Below, piece by piece: positions 45,395 to 54,260 of a stretch of DNA of 64,000 bases. The notes beneath the pieces were generated by a model. That model worked only from the letters and a program-made list of their open reading frames with translations. It did no database searches and was not told the origin of the DNA. The first letter of the stretch is position 1. Each line of letters starts with the position of its first letter. The stretch comes from Kitasatospora herbaricolor (lineage in GTDB: Bacteria > Actinomycetota > Actinomycetes > Streptomycetales > Streptomycetaceae). The position numbers and the translations under genes are program-made. The stretch covers positions 4,526,001 to 4,590,000 of the forward strand of contig NZ_JAUSVA010000002.1 of the NCBI RefSeq assembly GCF_030813695.1, in the 5' to 3' direction.

Positions 45395-47056
45395 GTGACC
45401 GACCCCTTGTTCAACGCTGCCTGCGCGGCGGTCGTCCGGCCCTCGGGACAACGCGGCGGCGTCCTGCGCCTGGTGACCTCCGCCGACGTCGACTCCCTCG
45501 ACCCGGCCCGCACCTACTACGTGTGGAGCTGGCTGCTGCAGCGCACCATGCAGCGCACCGTGATGGCCTTCGCCGCCTCGCCGGGGCCGGCCGGACTGCG
45601 CGTCGTCCCGGACCTGGCGGTGGCCCCCGGCAGCACCCCGGACGGCGGCCTGACCTGGCACTACACGCTGCGCCGCGGGGTCCGCTTCGAGGACGGCACG
45701 CCGGTGACGGCCCACCAGGTCAAGTACGCGGTCGAGCGGGTCTTCGCCCAGGACGTGCTGCCCGGCGGCCCGACCTACCTGATCGGGCTGCTGGACGACC
45801 CGGCCGACCCCTACCCGGGGCCGTACCGGGACGCGCGCCCCGGGCGACCGGGCCTGCGCGCAGTGGAGACCCCCGACCCGTACACGCTGGTCTTCCGCCT
45901 GCGGCGGCCCTTCGCGGACTTCGACTACCTGATGGCCCAGCCCACCAGCGCGCCGGTCCCGCCGGGCGCCGACACCGGGGCCGGCTACGAGCGCCGCCCG
46001 CTGGCCAGCGGGCCCTACCGGATCGGCGAGTACCGGCCCGGACGGCGGCTGCGCCTGGTCCGCAACCCCGCCTGGGACCGGTCCACCGACCCGGTGCGCA
46101 GCGCGCTGCCGGACGAGATCGACGTGACCGTCGGCCTGACCCCGCACGAGGTCGACGCCCGGGTGCTGGCCGGGGAGTTCGACATCAACCTGGAGGGGCG
46201 CGGGGTCCAGCTGGAGAGCCAGCGGCGGATCGCGGCGGACCCGGCGCTGCTGGCTCGCAGCGACAACCCGGTCACCAACTTCCTGCAGTACATCTCGATC
46301 CAGCCGCAGGTGCCGCCGTTCGACGACGTCCACTGCCGGCGGGCGGTGCACTACGCCGCCGACCGGGTGGCCCTGCTGGAGGCGCGGGGCGGCGGGGTGT
46401 TCGGCGGCGACCTCGCCGCGGGCCTGCTGCCGCCCGGGCTGCCGGGGCACCGCCCGTACGACCGCTACCCGGCCGGGCCGGACGGTCGCGGGGATCTCGC
46501 GCGGGCCCGCGCCGAGTTGGCGGCGGCCGGCCTGCCGGACGGCTTCGAGACGGTCGTCGCCACCCAACGCGGCAAGTTCCGGGTGGTGGCGGACGTGCTC
46601 GCGCACTCGCTGGCCCGGGTGGGCATCCGCGCCCGGGTGGCGGAGCTCGACATCGCCGGCTACTACCGGACGGGCCTCGGCCTGCCGGCCACCGTCCGGG
46701 AGCGGGGCCTGGGTCTCGCGGTCACCGACTGGGGGCCGGACTACCCCACCGAATACGGCTTCCTGGCCCCGCTGGTGGACGGCCGGCTGATCAAGCCCGG
46801 CGGCGGCAACCACAACTTCGCCGAGCTGGACGATCCCCGCGTCAACGCGCTGATCGACGCGGCGCAGTCCGCCGGCACCGCGCAGGAGCGGGCCGGGCTG
46901 TGGGCCGAGGTGGACCGCGCGGTGATGGAGCACGCGGTGATCCTGCCGATGGTCTACGACCGCACCCTGCACGTCCGCAACCCGGGGGTCACCAACGTCT
47001 ACGTGCACCCGGCCTTCGGGCTCTACGACATCCAGGCGATGGGGGTGGCGCGGTAG
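45395..47056 (+). CDS. OppA-like peptide-binding protein (SBP family 5) without signal peptide
   Basis: The 553-residue protein has the family 5 solute-binding fold: RGGVLRLVTSADVDSLDPA (about 20-38), LTWHYTLRRGVRFEDGTPV (about 86-104), and the C-terminal region with DWGPDYPTEYGF. An in-frame TGA 21 nt before GTG 45395 rules out a longer start, and the N-terminus (MTDPLFNAACAAVV) lacks a charged n-region, a long hydrophobic core and a proper lipobox. No permease or ATPase genes are nearby. The clavulanic acid cluster carries two OppA-like genes that act in biosynthesis and not in simple import. By context this one may be their counterpart, possibly cytoplasmic. Confidence 0.85.
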   Translation: MTDPLFNAACAAVVRPSGQRGGVLRLVTSADVDSLDPARTYYVWSWLLQRTMQRTVMAFAASPGPAGLRVVPDLAVAPGSTPDGGLTWHYTLRRGVRFEDGTPVTAHQVKYAVERVFAQDVLPGGPTYLIGLLDDPADPYPGPYRDARPGRPGLRAVETPDPYTLVFRLRRPFADFDYLMAQPTSAPVPPGADTGAGYERRPLASGPYRIGEYRPGRRLRLVRNPAWDRSTDPVRSALPDEIDVTVGLTPHEVDARVLAGEFDINLEGRGVQLESQRRIAADPALLARSDNPVTNFLQYISIQPQVPPFDDVHCRRAVHYAADRVALLEARGGGVFGGDLAAGLLPPGLPGHRPYDRYPAGPDGRGDLARARAELAAAGLPDGFETVVATQRGKFRVVADVLAHSLARVGIRARVAELDIAGYYRTGLGLPATVRERGLGLAVTDWGPDYPTEYGFLAPLVDGRLIKPGGGNHNFAELDDPRVNALIDAAQSAGTAQERAGLWAEVDRAVMEHAVILPMVYDRTLHVRNPGVTNVYVHPAFGLYDIQAMGVAR

Positions 47057-47068
47057 CGGGCCACCCCC
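47041..47068. terminator. Terminator overlapping the OppA-like stop codon
   Basis: A perfect 9-bp stem (47041-47049 with 47060-47068) with a 10-base loop lies between convergent genes. Confidence 0.6.
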
Positions 47069-47080
47069 GTCGCCCCGCTG

Positions 47081-48235
47081 TCAGGTGGTGTAGCCGGAGT
47101 TGAGCTCGATGTATCCCTCGGTCAGGTCGCAGCCGTACACCGTGAACTCGCCGTCGGCGATGCCCAGGTCGATCCGGATCACGACCTCGTCGGCGGTCAG
47201 GTACTTCCGGGCCCGCTCCAGCATCGCGTCGTCCGGCTCCTCCGGGAACATCTCCAGGTCGCCGTAGTGGATCCGGATCCGGGACGGCTCGATGTCGAGG
47301 TCGTCGTCGAGCTTGCCGATCGCCATCGCGACCCGGCCCCAGTTCGGGTCGGCGCCGTGCACGGAGGTCTTCACCAGCGGCGAGTTGACCACGATCTTGC
47401 CGACCCGCTTGGCCTGGGCGACGTCCCGCGCACCGGTGACCTGGACCTCCAGCAGCTTGCTGGCGCCCTCGCCGTCGGAGGCGATGTTGCGGACCAGCGA
47501 GAGCGCGGCCTGGTACAGCACCTGCTCGAACTCGGCCTCGTCCACCGGCCCGGCCAGGCCGTTGGCGAACACGGCCGCACTGTCGCTGGTGGAGGTGTCG
47601 GTGTCGATGCTGAGCGCGTTGAAGGTGCGGTCGATCACCCGGCGGAACACGGCGTCCAGGCGGTCCGGGGCGAGTTCGGCGTCGGTGAAGAAGAAGGTCA
47701 GCAGCGTCGCCATGTTGGGCTCGATCATGCCGACGCCCTTGGCGATGCCCACCACGACGGCGTCGCCGCAGCGCAGGTGGACGGACTTGGCCCGGGTGTC
47801 GGTGGTCATGATGGCCGTGGCGGCGGCCTCGAAGTCGGCGGGCGGCAGCGGCGAGGGGATCGCGGCGATGCCCTCCCGGATGCTCTCGATCGGGTACGGG
47901 CGGCCGATCACCCCGGTGGAGCCGATCACCAGCTCCTCCGGCAGCACCCCGGCCTTCGCCGCCGCGAGCCGGCGGACCTCCTCCGCGTGCGCCGCGCCGA
48001 CCTTGCCGGTCGCCACGTTGGCGTTGCGGGAGATGACGACCATGCCGCGGCTCTTGTGGGCGGCGGTGTCGGCGCGGCTGAGGACCACGCTCGGTCCGGC
48101 GAAGCGGGACTTGGTGTACACCGCCGCGGAGACGGCGGGCACCTCGGAGACCACGACCGCGAAGTCGTGGGCCGAGTCCTTCAGCCCCATGTTCGCGGTG
48201 TACGAGCGATACCCCTGCGGCACTGCCAGGTCCAT
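47081..48235 (-). CDS. argJ: ArgJ-family ornithine acetyltransferase (OAT)
   Basis: ATG 48235 follows GGAAGGGGA; the protein has 384 residues. The autoprocessing site EPNMATLL is present; cleavage before its Thr gives the alpha and beta chains and the nucleophile. GSTGVIGRP and GADPNWGR are also conserved. ArgJ transfers acetyl between N-acetylornithine and glutamate, recycling the arginine pathway. The clavulanic acid and clavam clusters of S. clavuligerus carry such homologues (oat). Here it sits among clavam genes with no argC, argB or argD, so it is probably the cluster copy; the housekeeping argJ should lie in an argCJBD operon elsewhere. It converges on the OppA-like gene. Confidence 0.88.
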   Translation of the reverse strand: MDLAVPQGYRSYTANMGLKDSAHDFAVVVSEVPAVSAAVYTKSRFAGPSVVLSRADTAAHKSRGMVVISRNANVATGKVGAAHAEEVRRLAAAKAGVLPEELVIGSTGVIGRPYPIESIREGIAAIPSPLPPADFEAAATAIMTTDTRAKSVHLRCGDAVVVGIAKGVGMIEPNMATLLTFFFTDAELAPDRLDAVFRRVIDRTFNALSIDTDTSTSDSAAVFANGLAGPVDEAEFEQVLYQAALSLVRNIASDGEGASKLLEVQVTGARDVAQAKRVGKIVVNSPLVKTSVHGADPNWGRVAMAIGKLDDDLDIEPSRIRIHYGDLEMFPEEPDDAMLERARKYLTADEVVIRIDLGIADGEFTVYGCDLTEGYIELNSGYTT

Positions 48236-48550
48236 GACCGTCCCCTTCCAGGTGGATATAGATGCCGAATCCAGCATATCTTCCTGGGGTGGCCGACACC
48301 ATGCTTTCACTCGACGCCTCGCCCAGCCTCTCGCAATTTTGCTTCTGAGCAGGGAATATGACGCTCAACCGGACTTCGTCCGAGCAGCCACCGAGACAGC
48401 ATCGCGGACACCAGCTGCATATTTATGACCCGGCCAGGTCCTGCGGTGTCCCGTTCCGGCCACGTCACCTCCTGGACAGCGGCCGCCTGTTGCCCCCGGC
48501 CGCGGCGGCCGGAAGAGTGCTGACGCAACGACGGTGGCGGAGGGTCACAG
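48236..48550. promoter_or_regulatory. Divergent promoter region, argJ / acyltransferase operon
   Basis: These 315 bp are AT-richer than the neighbours around 48260-48430. TGCATATTTATGA (48416-48428) resembles half of an arginine-repressor box, but I cannot confirm it. GGAGG just before 48551 is the ribosome site of the acyltransferase gene. Confidence 0.35.
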
Positions 48551-49666
48551 GTGAACGCGAGCACACCGGAGGTCAACGGCACCAGCCGCGCCGCGGAACT
48601 CGACGCGCGGGAGTGGGACGGCCTGGTCGGCCCCCAGGACTTCTTCCTGAGCCACCGCTGGCTCGGCTCCGTCGAGGACACCGCCGGCGTGCCGATGGAG
48701 TACTTCACCCTCCGCCGCGACGGGCGCGCGGTCGCCGCGCTGGCCACCGCCCTCGCCGACGGCGCCGAGCCCTGGAAGCTCGGCCGGACGGACAGCCTGC
48801 TCGAGTACTGCGCCGCCGAGGGCTTCCCGCAGGCCGAGGCCTTCCGGGCGGGCCTGCCCGGTCCGGCCGGACCGGCGCTGATGCCCGGACTGGTCTGCGG
48901 CGGCCGCCACCTCGGACGCACCCGGGTACTGTGCGGCGCCGAAGCCACCCGGGCGGACGTCGCGGAGCTGGTACGGCGCGCCGAGGACGCCGCCGCGGCG
49001 CGGGGCGGCCGGTCGGTGGCCTTCCTCTACGTCGACGAGGACGACACCCTGCTCGGCGAGGTGCTCGACGAACGCGGCTACGACTCCTTCGTCTCCGGCC
49101 GCCACAGCCGGCTGGACGTGCCCGCCGGGGGCTTCGAGGAGTACCTGGCCCGGCTGTCGGCCCACCGCCGCCGCCGGATCCTGGCCGAGCGCCGGGCGGT
49201 CCGGGCGGCCGGTGTCGAGGTACGGCTGGAACCGCTGGCCGCCGCCCCGCTGCCCCGGCTGGCGGAGCTGGAGACCCGGCTGCTGGCCAAGTACGGCTTC
49301 GCCGACTGGCGGCCCGAACAGACCGAGCTGGTCCTGCACAGCGTGCTGGAGCGTTTCGGCGACGACGCCGTGGTCTCGCTCGCCGTGGCGGACGGCACCG
49401 TCCAGGGCTTCGGGCTGCAACTGCGGCACGGCGACCAGTGGTACGCCCACCGTGCCGGCTTCGACTACGACTTCCAGGGACGGCTTCCGCTGTACTACGA
49501 GGTCCTCTACTACCACCTGGTGCAGCAGGCCCCCGCGCACGGCGTCAGCGTGATCCATTACGGGCTGGGCAGCGAGGAGGCCAAGCGCTCGCGCGGCTGC
49601 CGGGCGACCACCCAGCGCTGCTACGTGCTGCGGCCGGACGCCGCCGACCGCCCGGCCCCGGCCTGA
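48551..49666 (+). CDS. FemAB/BioF2-like GNAT acyltransferase, paralogue 1
   Basis: GTG 48551 (GGAGG at 7-base spacing) gives 371 residues. It belongs to the large GNAT group that includes FemAB-like and BioF2-like (PF13480/PF04339-type) proteins. Marks are LDVPAGGFEEYL, an arginine-rich helix HRRRRILAERR (near 205), LLAKYGF, FDYDFQGRLPLYYE and the end block GLGSEEAKRSRGC. It clearly shares these blocks with the gene at 51026. Members of this fold transfer acyl or aminoacyl groups, some from aminoacyl-tRNA. In a clavam cluster, aminoacylation or acylation of the clavam amine is conceivable. The true donor is unknown. Confidence 0.75.
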   Translation: MNASTPEVNGTSRAAELDAREWDGLVGPQDFFLSHRWLGSVEDTAGVPMEYFTLRRDGRAVAALATALADGAEPWKLGRTDSLLEYCAAEGFPQAEAFRAGLPGPAGPALMPGLVCGGRHLGRTRVLCGAEATRADVAELVRRAEDAAAARGGRSVAFLYVDEDDTLLGEVLDERGYDSFVSGRHSRLDVPAGGFEEYLARLSAHRRRRILAERRAVRAAGVEVRLEPLAAAPLPRLAELETRLLAKYGFADWRPEQTELVLHSVLERFGDDAVVSLAVADGTVQGFGLQLRHGDQWYAHRAGFDYDFQGRLPLYYEVLYYHLVQQAPAHGVSVIHYGLGSEEAKRSRGCRATTQRCYVLRPDAADRPAPA

Positions 49667-49757
49667 GCCGACCCCCGCAGGCCCGTACCCGGGCCCTTCG
49701 CAGGCCCCGACGCCGGCCGCCGCGCCCACCGGCGGCCCCCTCCTGAAAGGAATCACC

Positions 49758-51029
49758 GTGAGCCTGGACGCCGGTGCCCGCCGCAGCTGGCGGAACGTGC
49801 TGCCGAGCGGGCCGGGCGTGCGCTGGTTCAGCGCCGCGGGCCTGGTCAACGCCCTGGGAACGGGGTTCTTCCTGCCGTTCGCCCTGGTCTTCTACGCCGA
49901 GGTGTCGCGGCTTTCGCTCGGGGTCGCGGGCACCGCGCTGACCGTCGCGTCGCTGGTGGTGCTGCCCCTGGTGCCGGCGGTGGGGCGGCTGACCGACCGG
50001 GTGGGCGCGCGGACCGTACTGATCACCGCCGCGCTGGTCCGGGCCGCGGTCTTCGCCGGGTACCTCGTCCTACCGGGCCTGCCCGCCTTCGTGGTGCTCA
50101 CCATGGTCGGTGCGCTGGCCTTCCGCGCCGACCAGGCGGCCGGCCCGACCCTCGCGGTGGCGCTGGCCCCGCCCGGGGAGCGGAGCCGGTGGCTGGCGCT
50201 GTCCCGAGTGGTGAGCAACGCCGGCATCGGGGCCGGTGCGGCGCTCGGCGGCCTGCTGGTGGCGGCCCGGAGCGACGGGCTGCACGCCCTCGGCCTGATC
50301 AACGCCGCCAGCTTCCTGGCCGCCGCGCTCTGCTACACCCGGCTGGGCAGGACCGGCACCGCGTCCCCGGCCGACCGGCCCGGCGACGGCGGCGGCGACC
50401 GGCCGTGGCGAGACCTCCGCTTCGTCCGGACCGCGCTGGCCAACGCGCTGCTCTGGCTCACCGCCGGCACCCTGGAGAGCGCCCTGCCGATCCACCTGCT
50501 GCGCGGGCTGCACCTGCCCGCATGGAGCGTCGGGCTGTTCTTCACCCTCAACACCGCACTGATGGCCTTCCTGCAACTGCCCGTCGCCCGGCGGCTGGAG
50601 TCCCACCGGCCGGCCCGGGTGCTGATCGCCGGCTGCCTGCTGCACCTGGCCGTGTACGCGGCGCTGCCCGGGCTCGGCGGGCTCGGGACGGGCTTGGCGG
50701 TGACCCTGCTGGTGCCCCTGGTGGTCGTCTGGACCGCCGGCGAGCTGCTCGCCATGCAGGAGGTGACGGTGCTGCTGGCCGGACTCGCGCCCGAGCACCG
50801 GCGCGGCTCCTACCTCGCAGTCAGCCAGATCCCGGTCGGGGTGGCCGTCGCCCTGACGCCGCTGCTCGCCACCGTCGTCGGCTCCCGGCCCACCGTGCTC
50901 TGGCTGGTGCTCGCGGCCCTCACCGTCGTGGTGGCGGCGCTGGCGCACACCGAGCGCGACACCCGTTCCGGCCCGGGCGGCGTCCTGTCCCCGGCCGCCG
51001 GACCCGCCAAGGAAGAGGTGAACCGATGA
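49758..51029 (+). CDS. MFS transporter (probable clavam exporter)
   Basis: GTG 49758 follows AAAGGA; the protein has 423 residues and about twelve membrane helices. The MFS loop 2-3 motif appears as GRLTDRVGART (about 76-86). It sits between the two acyltransferase paralogues, overlaps the second by ATGA, and lies in the clavam region. An exporter for the finished product or a resistance pump is likely. The family is broad, so the substrate is inferred from position alone. Confidence 0.85.
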   Translation: MSLDAGARRSWRNVLPSGPGVRWFSAAGLVNALGTGFFLPFALVFYAEVSRLSLGVAGTALTVASLVVLPLVPAVGRLTDRVGARTVLITAALVRAAVFAGYLVLPGLPAFVVLTMVGALAFRADQAAGPTLAVALAPPGERSRWLALSRVVSNAGIGAGAALGGLLVAARSDGLHALGLINAASFLAAALCYTRLGRTGTASPADRPGDGGGDRPWRDLRFVRTALANALLWLTAGTLESALPIHLLRGLHLPAWSVGLFFTLNTALMAFLQLPVARRLESHRPARVLIAGCLLHLAVYAALPGLGGLGTGLAVTLLVPLVVVWTAGELLAMQEVTVLLAGLAPEHRRGSYLAVSQIPVGVAVALTPLLATVVGSRPTVLWLVLAALTVVVAALAHTERDTRSGPGGVLSPAAGPAKEEVNR

Positions 51030-52120
51030 GTGCCGACCTGGAGTTCCTGGAGGCCGACCGGATCTCCGGCCTGCCGGCCGCCGAGTGGGACGCCCTGGTC
51101 CGGCCCGAGGACCTCATGCTCACCACCCGGTGGATCGGCCTGACGGAGGCCAGTGCCGACCGTCCGCTGCGCTACCTGCTGCTGCGGCGGGCCGGCCGGC
51201 CGGTGGCCGCGCTGGCGACCGTGCTGGGCGACGCCACCGCGCCGTGGGTGCTGATGCGCACCGACACGGTGCTCCGGTGGGCCGCCGAGCGGGGCGCCGA
51301 GGGCGCCGGCGAGCTGCTCGCGGACCTCGGCGGGCCGCCGGACGAGGCCCTGCTGCCCACACTGGTGTGCGGCGGGCGGCATGTCGGGCGGACCGGCATG
51401 GCCCTCGCCGAGCATGCCGAACGCCAGGACGTGGCGGCCCTGGTGGCCCGGGCCGAGGAGCTGGCCGGGGAGTCCGGCGCCCGCTCGCTGGGGTTCCTGT
51501 ACGTCGACGAGCGGGAGGGCCTGCTGCGCGAGGTGCTGGCCGCGGGCGGCTACCGCTCCTGCGAATCGGGCCGGTTCAGCCGGCTCGACGTCCCCGCCGG
51601 CGGCTTCGAGGAGTACCTGGGCGGCTTCAGCCGGCATCGCCGCAGCCGGATGCGCGCCGAGCGCCGCAGGCTGGCGACGGCCGAGGTGAAGGTGTCGCTC
51701 GACCCGGCGTCCGCCCACGACCCGGCCCGGCTGGCCGCGCTGGAGCTGGAGCTGCTCGCCAAGTACGGCTTCACCAGCTGGACCCCGGAGCACGCGGAGC
51801 GGGGCGTGCGGCGGCTGTTCGCGGCCTTCGGCGAGGACGCGCTGGTGGCGTCGGCGGTGGCGGACGGCAAGGTCCGCGGGTTCGGCGTGCTGGTCCGCCG
51901 GGGCGACCAGTGGCATGCCGTGAAGGCCGGATTCGACTACGGCTTCCAGGGCAGCCTGCCGCTCTACTACGAGACGCTCTACTACCACCCGGTCGAGCGG
52001 GCCGCCGAGTTCGGCGTCCGGGCGATCCAGTACGGCATCGGCAGCGAGGAGGCGAAGCGCTCCCGGGGGTGCGTGACGACCGGCAACGACTGCTGGGTCG
52101 GGCGGCTCCGGCGGCCGTAG
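51026..52120 (+). CDS. FemAB/BioF2-like GNAT acyltransferase, paralogue 2
   Basis: ATG 51026 overlaps the MFS stop; the protein has 364 residues. It is collinear with the product of 48551-49666: WDALVRPEDLMLTTRWIG at the start, LVCGGRHVGRTGMALAE, LDVPAGGFEEYLGGFSRHR, LLAKYGFTSWTPEH, FDYGFQGSLPLYYE and GSEEAKRSRGCVTT. The pair probably arose by duplication and may act in sequence or as a heterodimer. The gene converges on cas, with a 14-bp hairpin between them. Confidence 0.75.
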   Translation: MSADLEFLEADRISGLPAAEWDALVRPEDLMLTTRWIGLTEASADRPLRYLLLRRAGRPVAALATVLGDATAPWVLMRTDTVLRWAAERGAEGAGELLADLGGPPDEALLPTLVCGGRHVGRTGMALAEHAERQDVAALVARAEELAGESGARSLGFLYVDEREGLLREVLAAGGYRSCESGRFSRLDVPAGGFEEYLGGFSRHRRSRMRAERRRLATAEVKVSLDPASAHDPARLAALELELLAKYGFTSWTPEHAERGVRRLFAAFGEDALVASAVADGKVRGFGVLVRRGDQWHAVKAGFDYGFQGSLPLYYETLYYHPVERAAEFGVRAIQYGIGSEEAKRSRGCVTTGNDCWVGRLRRP

Positions 52121-52150
52121 CGGCGTCCGGCGGACCGGGACGCCCGGCGC

Positions 52151-52182
52151 GGCGGCCCGTGGGCGGGTGCCCACGGGCCGCC
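52151..52182. terminator. Bidirectional terminator between acyltransferase operon and cas
   Basis: A perfect 14-bp stem (52151-52164 with 52169-52182) with a 4-base loop. Confidence 0.8.
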
Positions 52183-52208
52183 GTCCTGCCCGGCGGGGCG
52201 CCGGCCGC

Positions 52209-53189
52209 TCAGCGCGGGGCGAAGGCCACGACCTCACCTGCGGTGGCCGGGCCGTTGAGCTGCCGGTCGGTGCGGATGTACATCCGGTGCAGCCAGCGGT
52301 CCTTGCCGTCCCAGCGCGGGGTGAAGGGCGTACGGGCGTGCGTGGTCCGGAAGTTGTCGACGATCATCAGGTCGCCGGGCTGCAGGTGGACGGCCTCGGT
52401 GACCTCGTCGAGCGCCTTCGACAGGGCGGCGAGGGCGGCCCTGGCCGGCTCCTGGTCCGGGGCCAGCAGCTCCCGGTCGTAGCCGAGGAACGGGTCCTCG
52501 GCCTCCCCGTACAGGACCCGGACGTCGGCGATCGCGCCGAGCTCGGGGTCGTCGCCGCGGAAGGCCATGTCGACCAGACAGGGCATCGGCCGGGCGAGCA
52601 GCTCGGCGCGGTGCTCGGGCGCCACCCGGGCCAGGGCGTTGCGGACGGAGGCGACCAGGGTGGCCGCCCTGTTCTCGTGGTCGGCCCGGGAGCAGGCCAG
52701 CATCACGTAGTTGGGCTGTTCCCGGTGGTAGGCCATCTCGGTGTGGAATTCGAGCAGCGTCTCCGAGGTCTCGGAGGACAGGTGGTGCGCGCCCGGCGAG
52801 GGGTACACGTCGTGGTAGACCGTGCCGGCCCGCAGCTCGCGGTAGCCGGTGGGCAGGCCCAGCCGGCGGCCGACCAGGGCCAGCCAGGCCTCCATGGCCA
52901 GCAGATTCCGCTCCACCGGTGCCGGGGTGGAGGTGGGGGTCTGCGGCAGCAGCTCCTCCTCGTGACGCAGTCCGCGCAGCAGCAGGTAGCCGTTCTGGTT
53001 CCCGTTCTCCCTGAAGTCGTCCAGCGCGGAAGCGAGTTCGGCCGGCAAACGGTGGTCCGCGGCCTCCTTCGCGGCGGCGAGGAAGGCGGGCAGGTCCTGG
53101 CGGGGCACGGTGGGCAGCTCGGCGCGCAGGGCGTCGAGCGGCTCGGCGAGGTCGTCGCAGACCAGAATCGGTGCGGCCGTGTCGGGCAT
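52209..53189 (-). CDS. cas: Clavaminate synthase (Fe(II)/2-oxoglutarate oxygenase)
   Basis: The 326-residue protein matches clavaminate synthase along its whole length, including YREHR-like substrate region GYRELRAGTVYHDVYPSP and the block HHLSSETSETLLEFHTE. Iron ligands are His149, Glu151 and His284, and Arg298 (KDRWLHR) binds 2-oxoglutarate. These equal His144, Glu146, His279 and Arg293 of S. clavuligerus CAS1 with a constant shift of five. CAS performs three separate oxidations: hydroxylation of the monocyclic beta-lactam, then ring closure and desaturation to clavaminic acid. It is the last gene of the core operon, 93 bp after pah. Confidence 0.96.
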   Translation of the reverse strand: MPDTAAPILVCDDLAEPLDALRAELPTVPRQDLPAFLAAAKEAADHRLPAELASALDDFRENGNQNGYLLLRGLRHEEELLPQTPTSTPAPVERNLLAMEAWLALVGRRLGLPTGYRELRAGTVYHDVYPSPGAHHLSSETSETLLEFHTEMAYHREQPNYVMLACSRADHENRAATLVASVRNALARVAPEHRAELLARPMPCLVDMAFRGDDPELGAIADVRVLYGEAEDPFLGYDRELLAPDQEPARAALAALSKALDEVTEAVHLQPGDLMIVDNFRTTHARTPFTPRWDGKDRWLHRMYIRTDRQLNGPATAGEVVAFAPR

Positions 53190-53212
53190 GGGTGGTCCTC
53201 TCGGTGTCGGTC

Positions 53213-53260
53213 GGTCAGGGGGTCTCGCGGTCAGGGTGGTCTCGCGGTCAGGGGGTCCGG
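53213..53260. repeat. Short tandem repeat in the pah-cas spacer
   Basis: Three units based on GGTCAGGGGGTCTCGC (16, 17 and about 15 nt) lie in the 93-bp spacer, upstream of cas as read on the minus strand. It may affect transcript structure between pah and cas. Confidence 0.7.
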
Positions 53261-53282
53261 CGGCCGGCGGGGCCGGCCGGGG

Positions 53283-54260
53283 TCAGGCGGTCCCGCGGTT
53301 CCTGGGGAGCGAGCGGGCGTACTGGTACAGCAGCTCCGCCCCGATCTCGGTGGCGAGCAGCGAGGTGATGCCCGCGTGGTCGAACGGCGGGCAGACCTCG
53401 ACGATGTCGAAGCCGACCGGCCGCAGGTCCCCGACCACCCGCAACAGCGCCAGCACCTCGCGCGAGGTCGGGCCGCCGGGCGCCGGCGTGCCGGTGCCGG
53501 GGGCGAAGGCGGGGTCGACCACGTCGATGTCCACCGACACGTACAGCGGCAGGCCCGCAGTGCGCTCCCGGACCAGATCGGCGGTACCGGCCGGGCCGAG
53601 TTCGGCGAACCGGTCGGCGGTCACCACCGTGACGCCGTGGCCCCTGGCGTAGTCCAGCGAGTCGGGCGCCGGGTTGTGGCCCCGGATGCCGACCTGGACC
53701 AGCCGGGACGGGTCGATCAGCCCCTCCTCGATGGCGTGCCGGAACGGCGTGCCGTGGTGGTAGGTGCCGCCGTAGACGGGCGGGAAGGTGTCGCTGTGGG
53801 CGTCGAGGTGGAGGACCGCGAGCTCGCCGTGCCGGGCGTGCAGGGCGCGCATCGCGGCCAGGCTGAGCGAGTGGTCGCCGCCGAGCATCAGGAAGGCGTC
53901 GTTCTCCCGGGCGATCCGGCCGAGTTCCTCGGTCGCGGTGGCGATGGCCAGGTCCATCGAGAACGGGGTGAGGTCGATGTCGCCGCCGTCGACCGCGTCG
54001 ATCAGGTCGAAGGTGCCCGGCCCCCGGTCGATGCCGGTGCCGTGGATCAGCCCGGACTCGGAGCGGATGGCGCGCGGCCCGAACCGGGCGCCCGGGCGGT
54101 AGCTGGTGCCCCCGTCGTACGGCGCGCCGATGACGACCACGTCCCGGCCCTGCGGCTCGGGGACGTACGGCAGCCGCATGAAGGTGGCGAGCTGCGCGTA
54201 GCGCGGCGACCGAACGGTCTGCACCCGCTCCGCGGTCGGCGACTGCTCAGGACTGCTCAT
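53283..54260 (-). CDS. pah: Proclavaminate amidinohydrolase (ureohydrolase family)
   Basis: The 325-residue protein is a ureohydrolase with the dinuclear manganese ligands His130 (GGDH), Asp153, His155 and Asp157 (HLDAHSD), and Asp244 and Asp246 (VSVDIDVVDPAF). It resembles S. clavuligerus PAH closely over its length (for example PYDGGTSYRPGARFGP and VDPAFAPGTGTPAPGG). It removes the amidino group of guanidinoproclavaminic acid as urea, giving proclavaminic acid, between the first and second CAS reactions. Its ATG overlaps the end of the ATP-grasp gene by 14 bp, so the two are translationally coupled. Confidence 0.95.
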   Translation of the reverse strand: MSSPEQSPTAERVQTVRSPRYAQLATFMRLPYVPEPQGRDVVVIGAPYDGGTSYRPGARFGPRAIRSESGLIHGTGIDRGPGTFDLIDAVDGGDIDLTPFSMDLAIATATEELGRIARENDAFLMLGGDHSLSLAAMRALHARHGELAVLHLDAHSDTFPPVYGGTYHHGTPFRHAIEEGLIDPSRLVQVGIRGHNPAPDSLDYARGHGVTVVTADRFAELGPAGTADLVRERTAGLPLYVSVDIDVVDPAFAPGTGTPAPGGPTSREVLALLRVVGDLRPVGFDIVEVCPPFDHAGITSLLATEIGAELLYQYARSLPRNRGTA

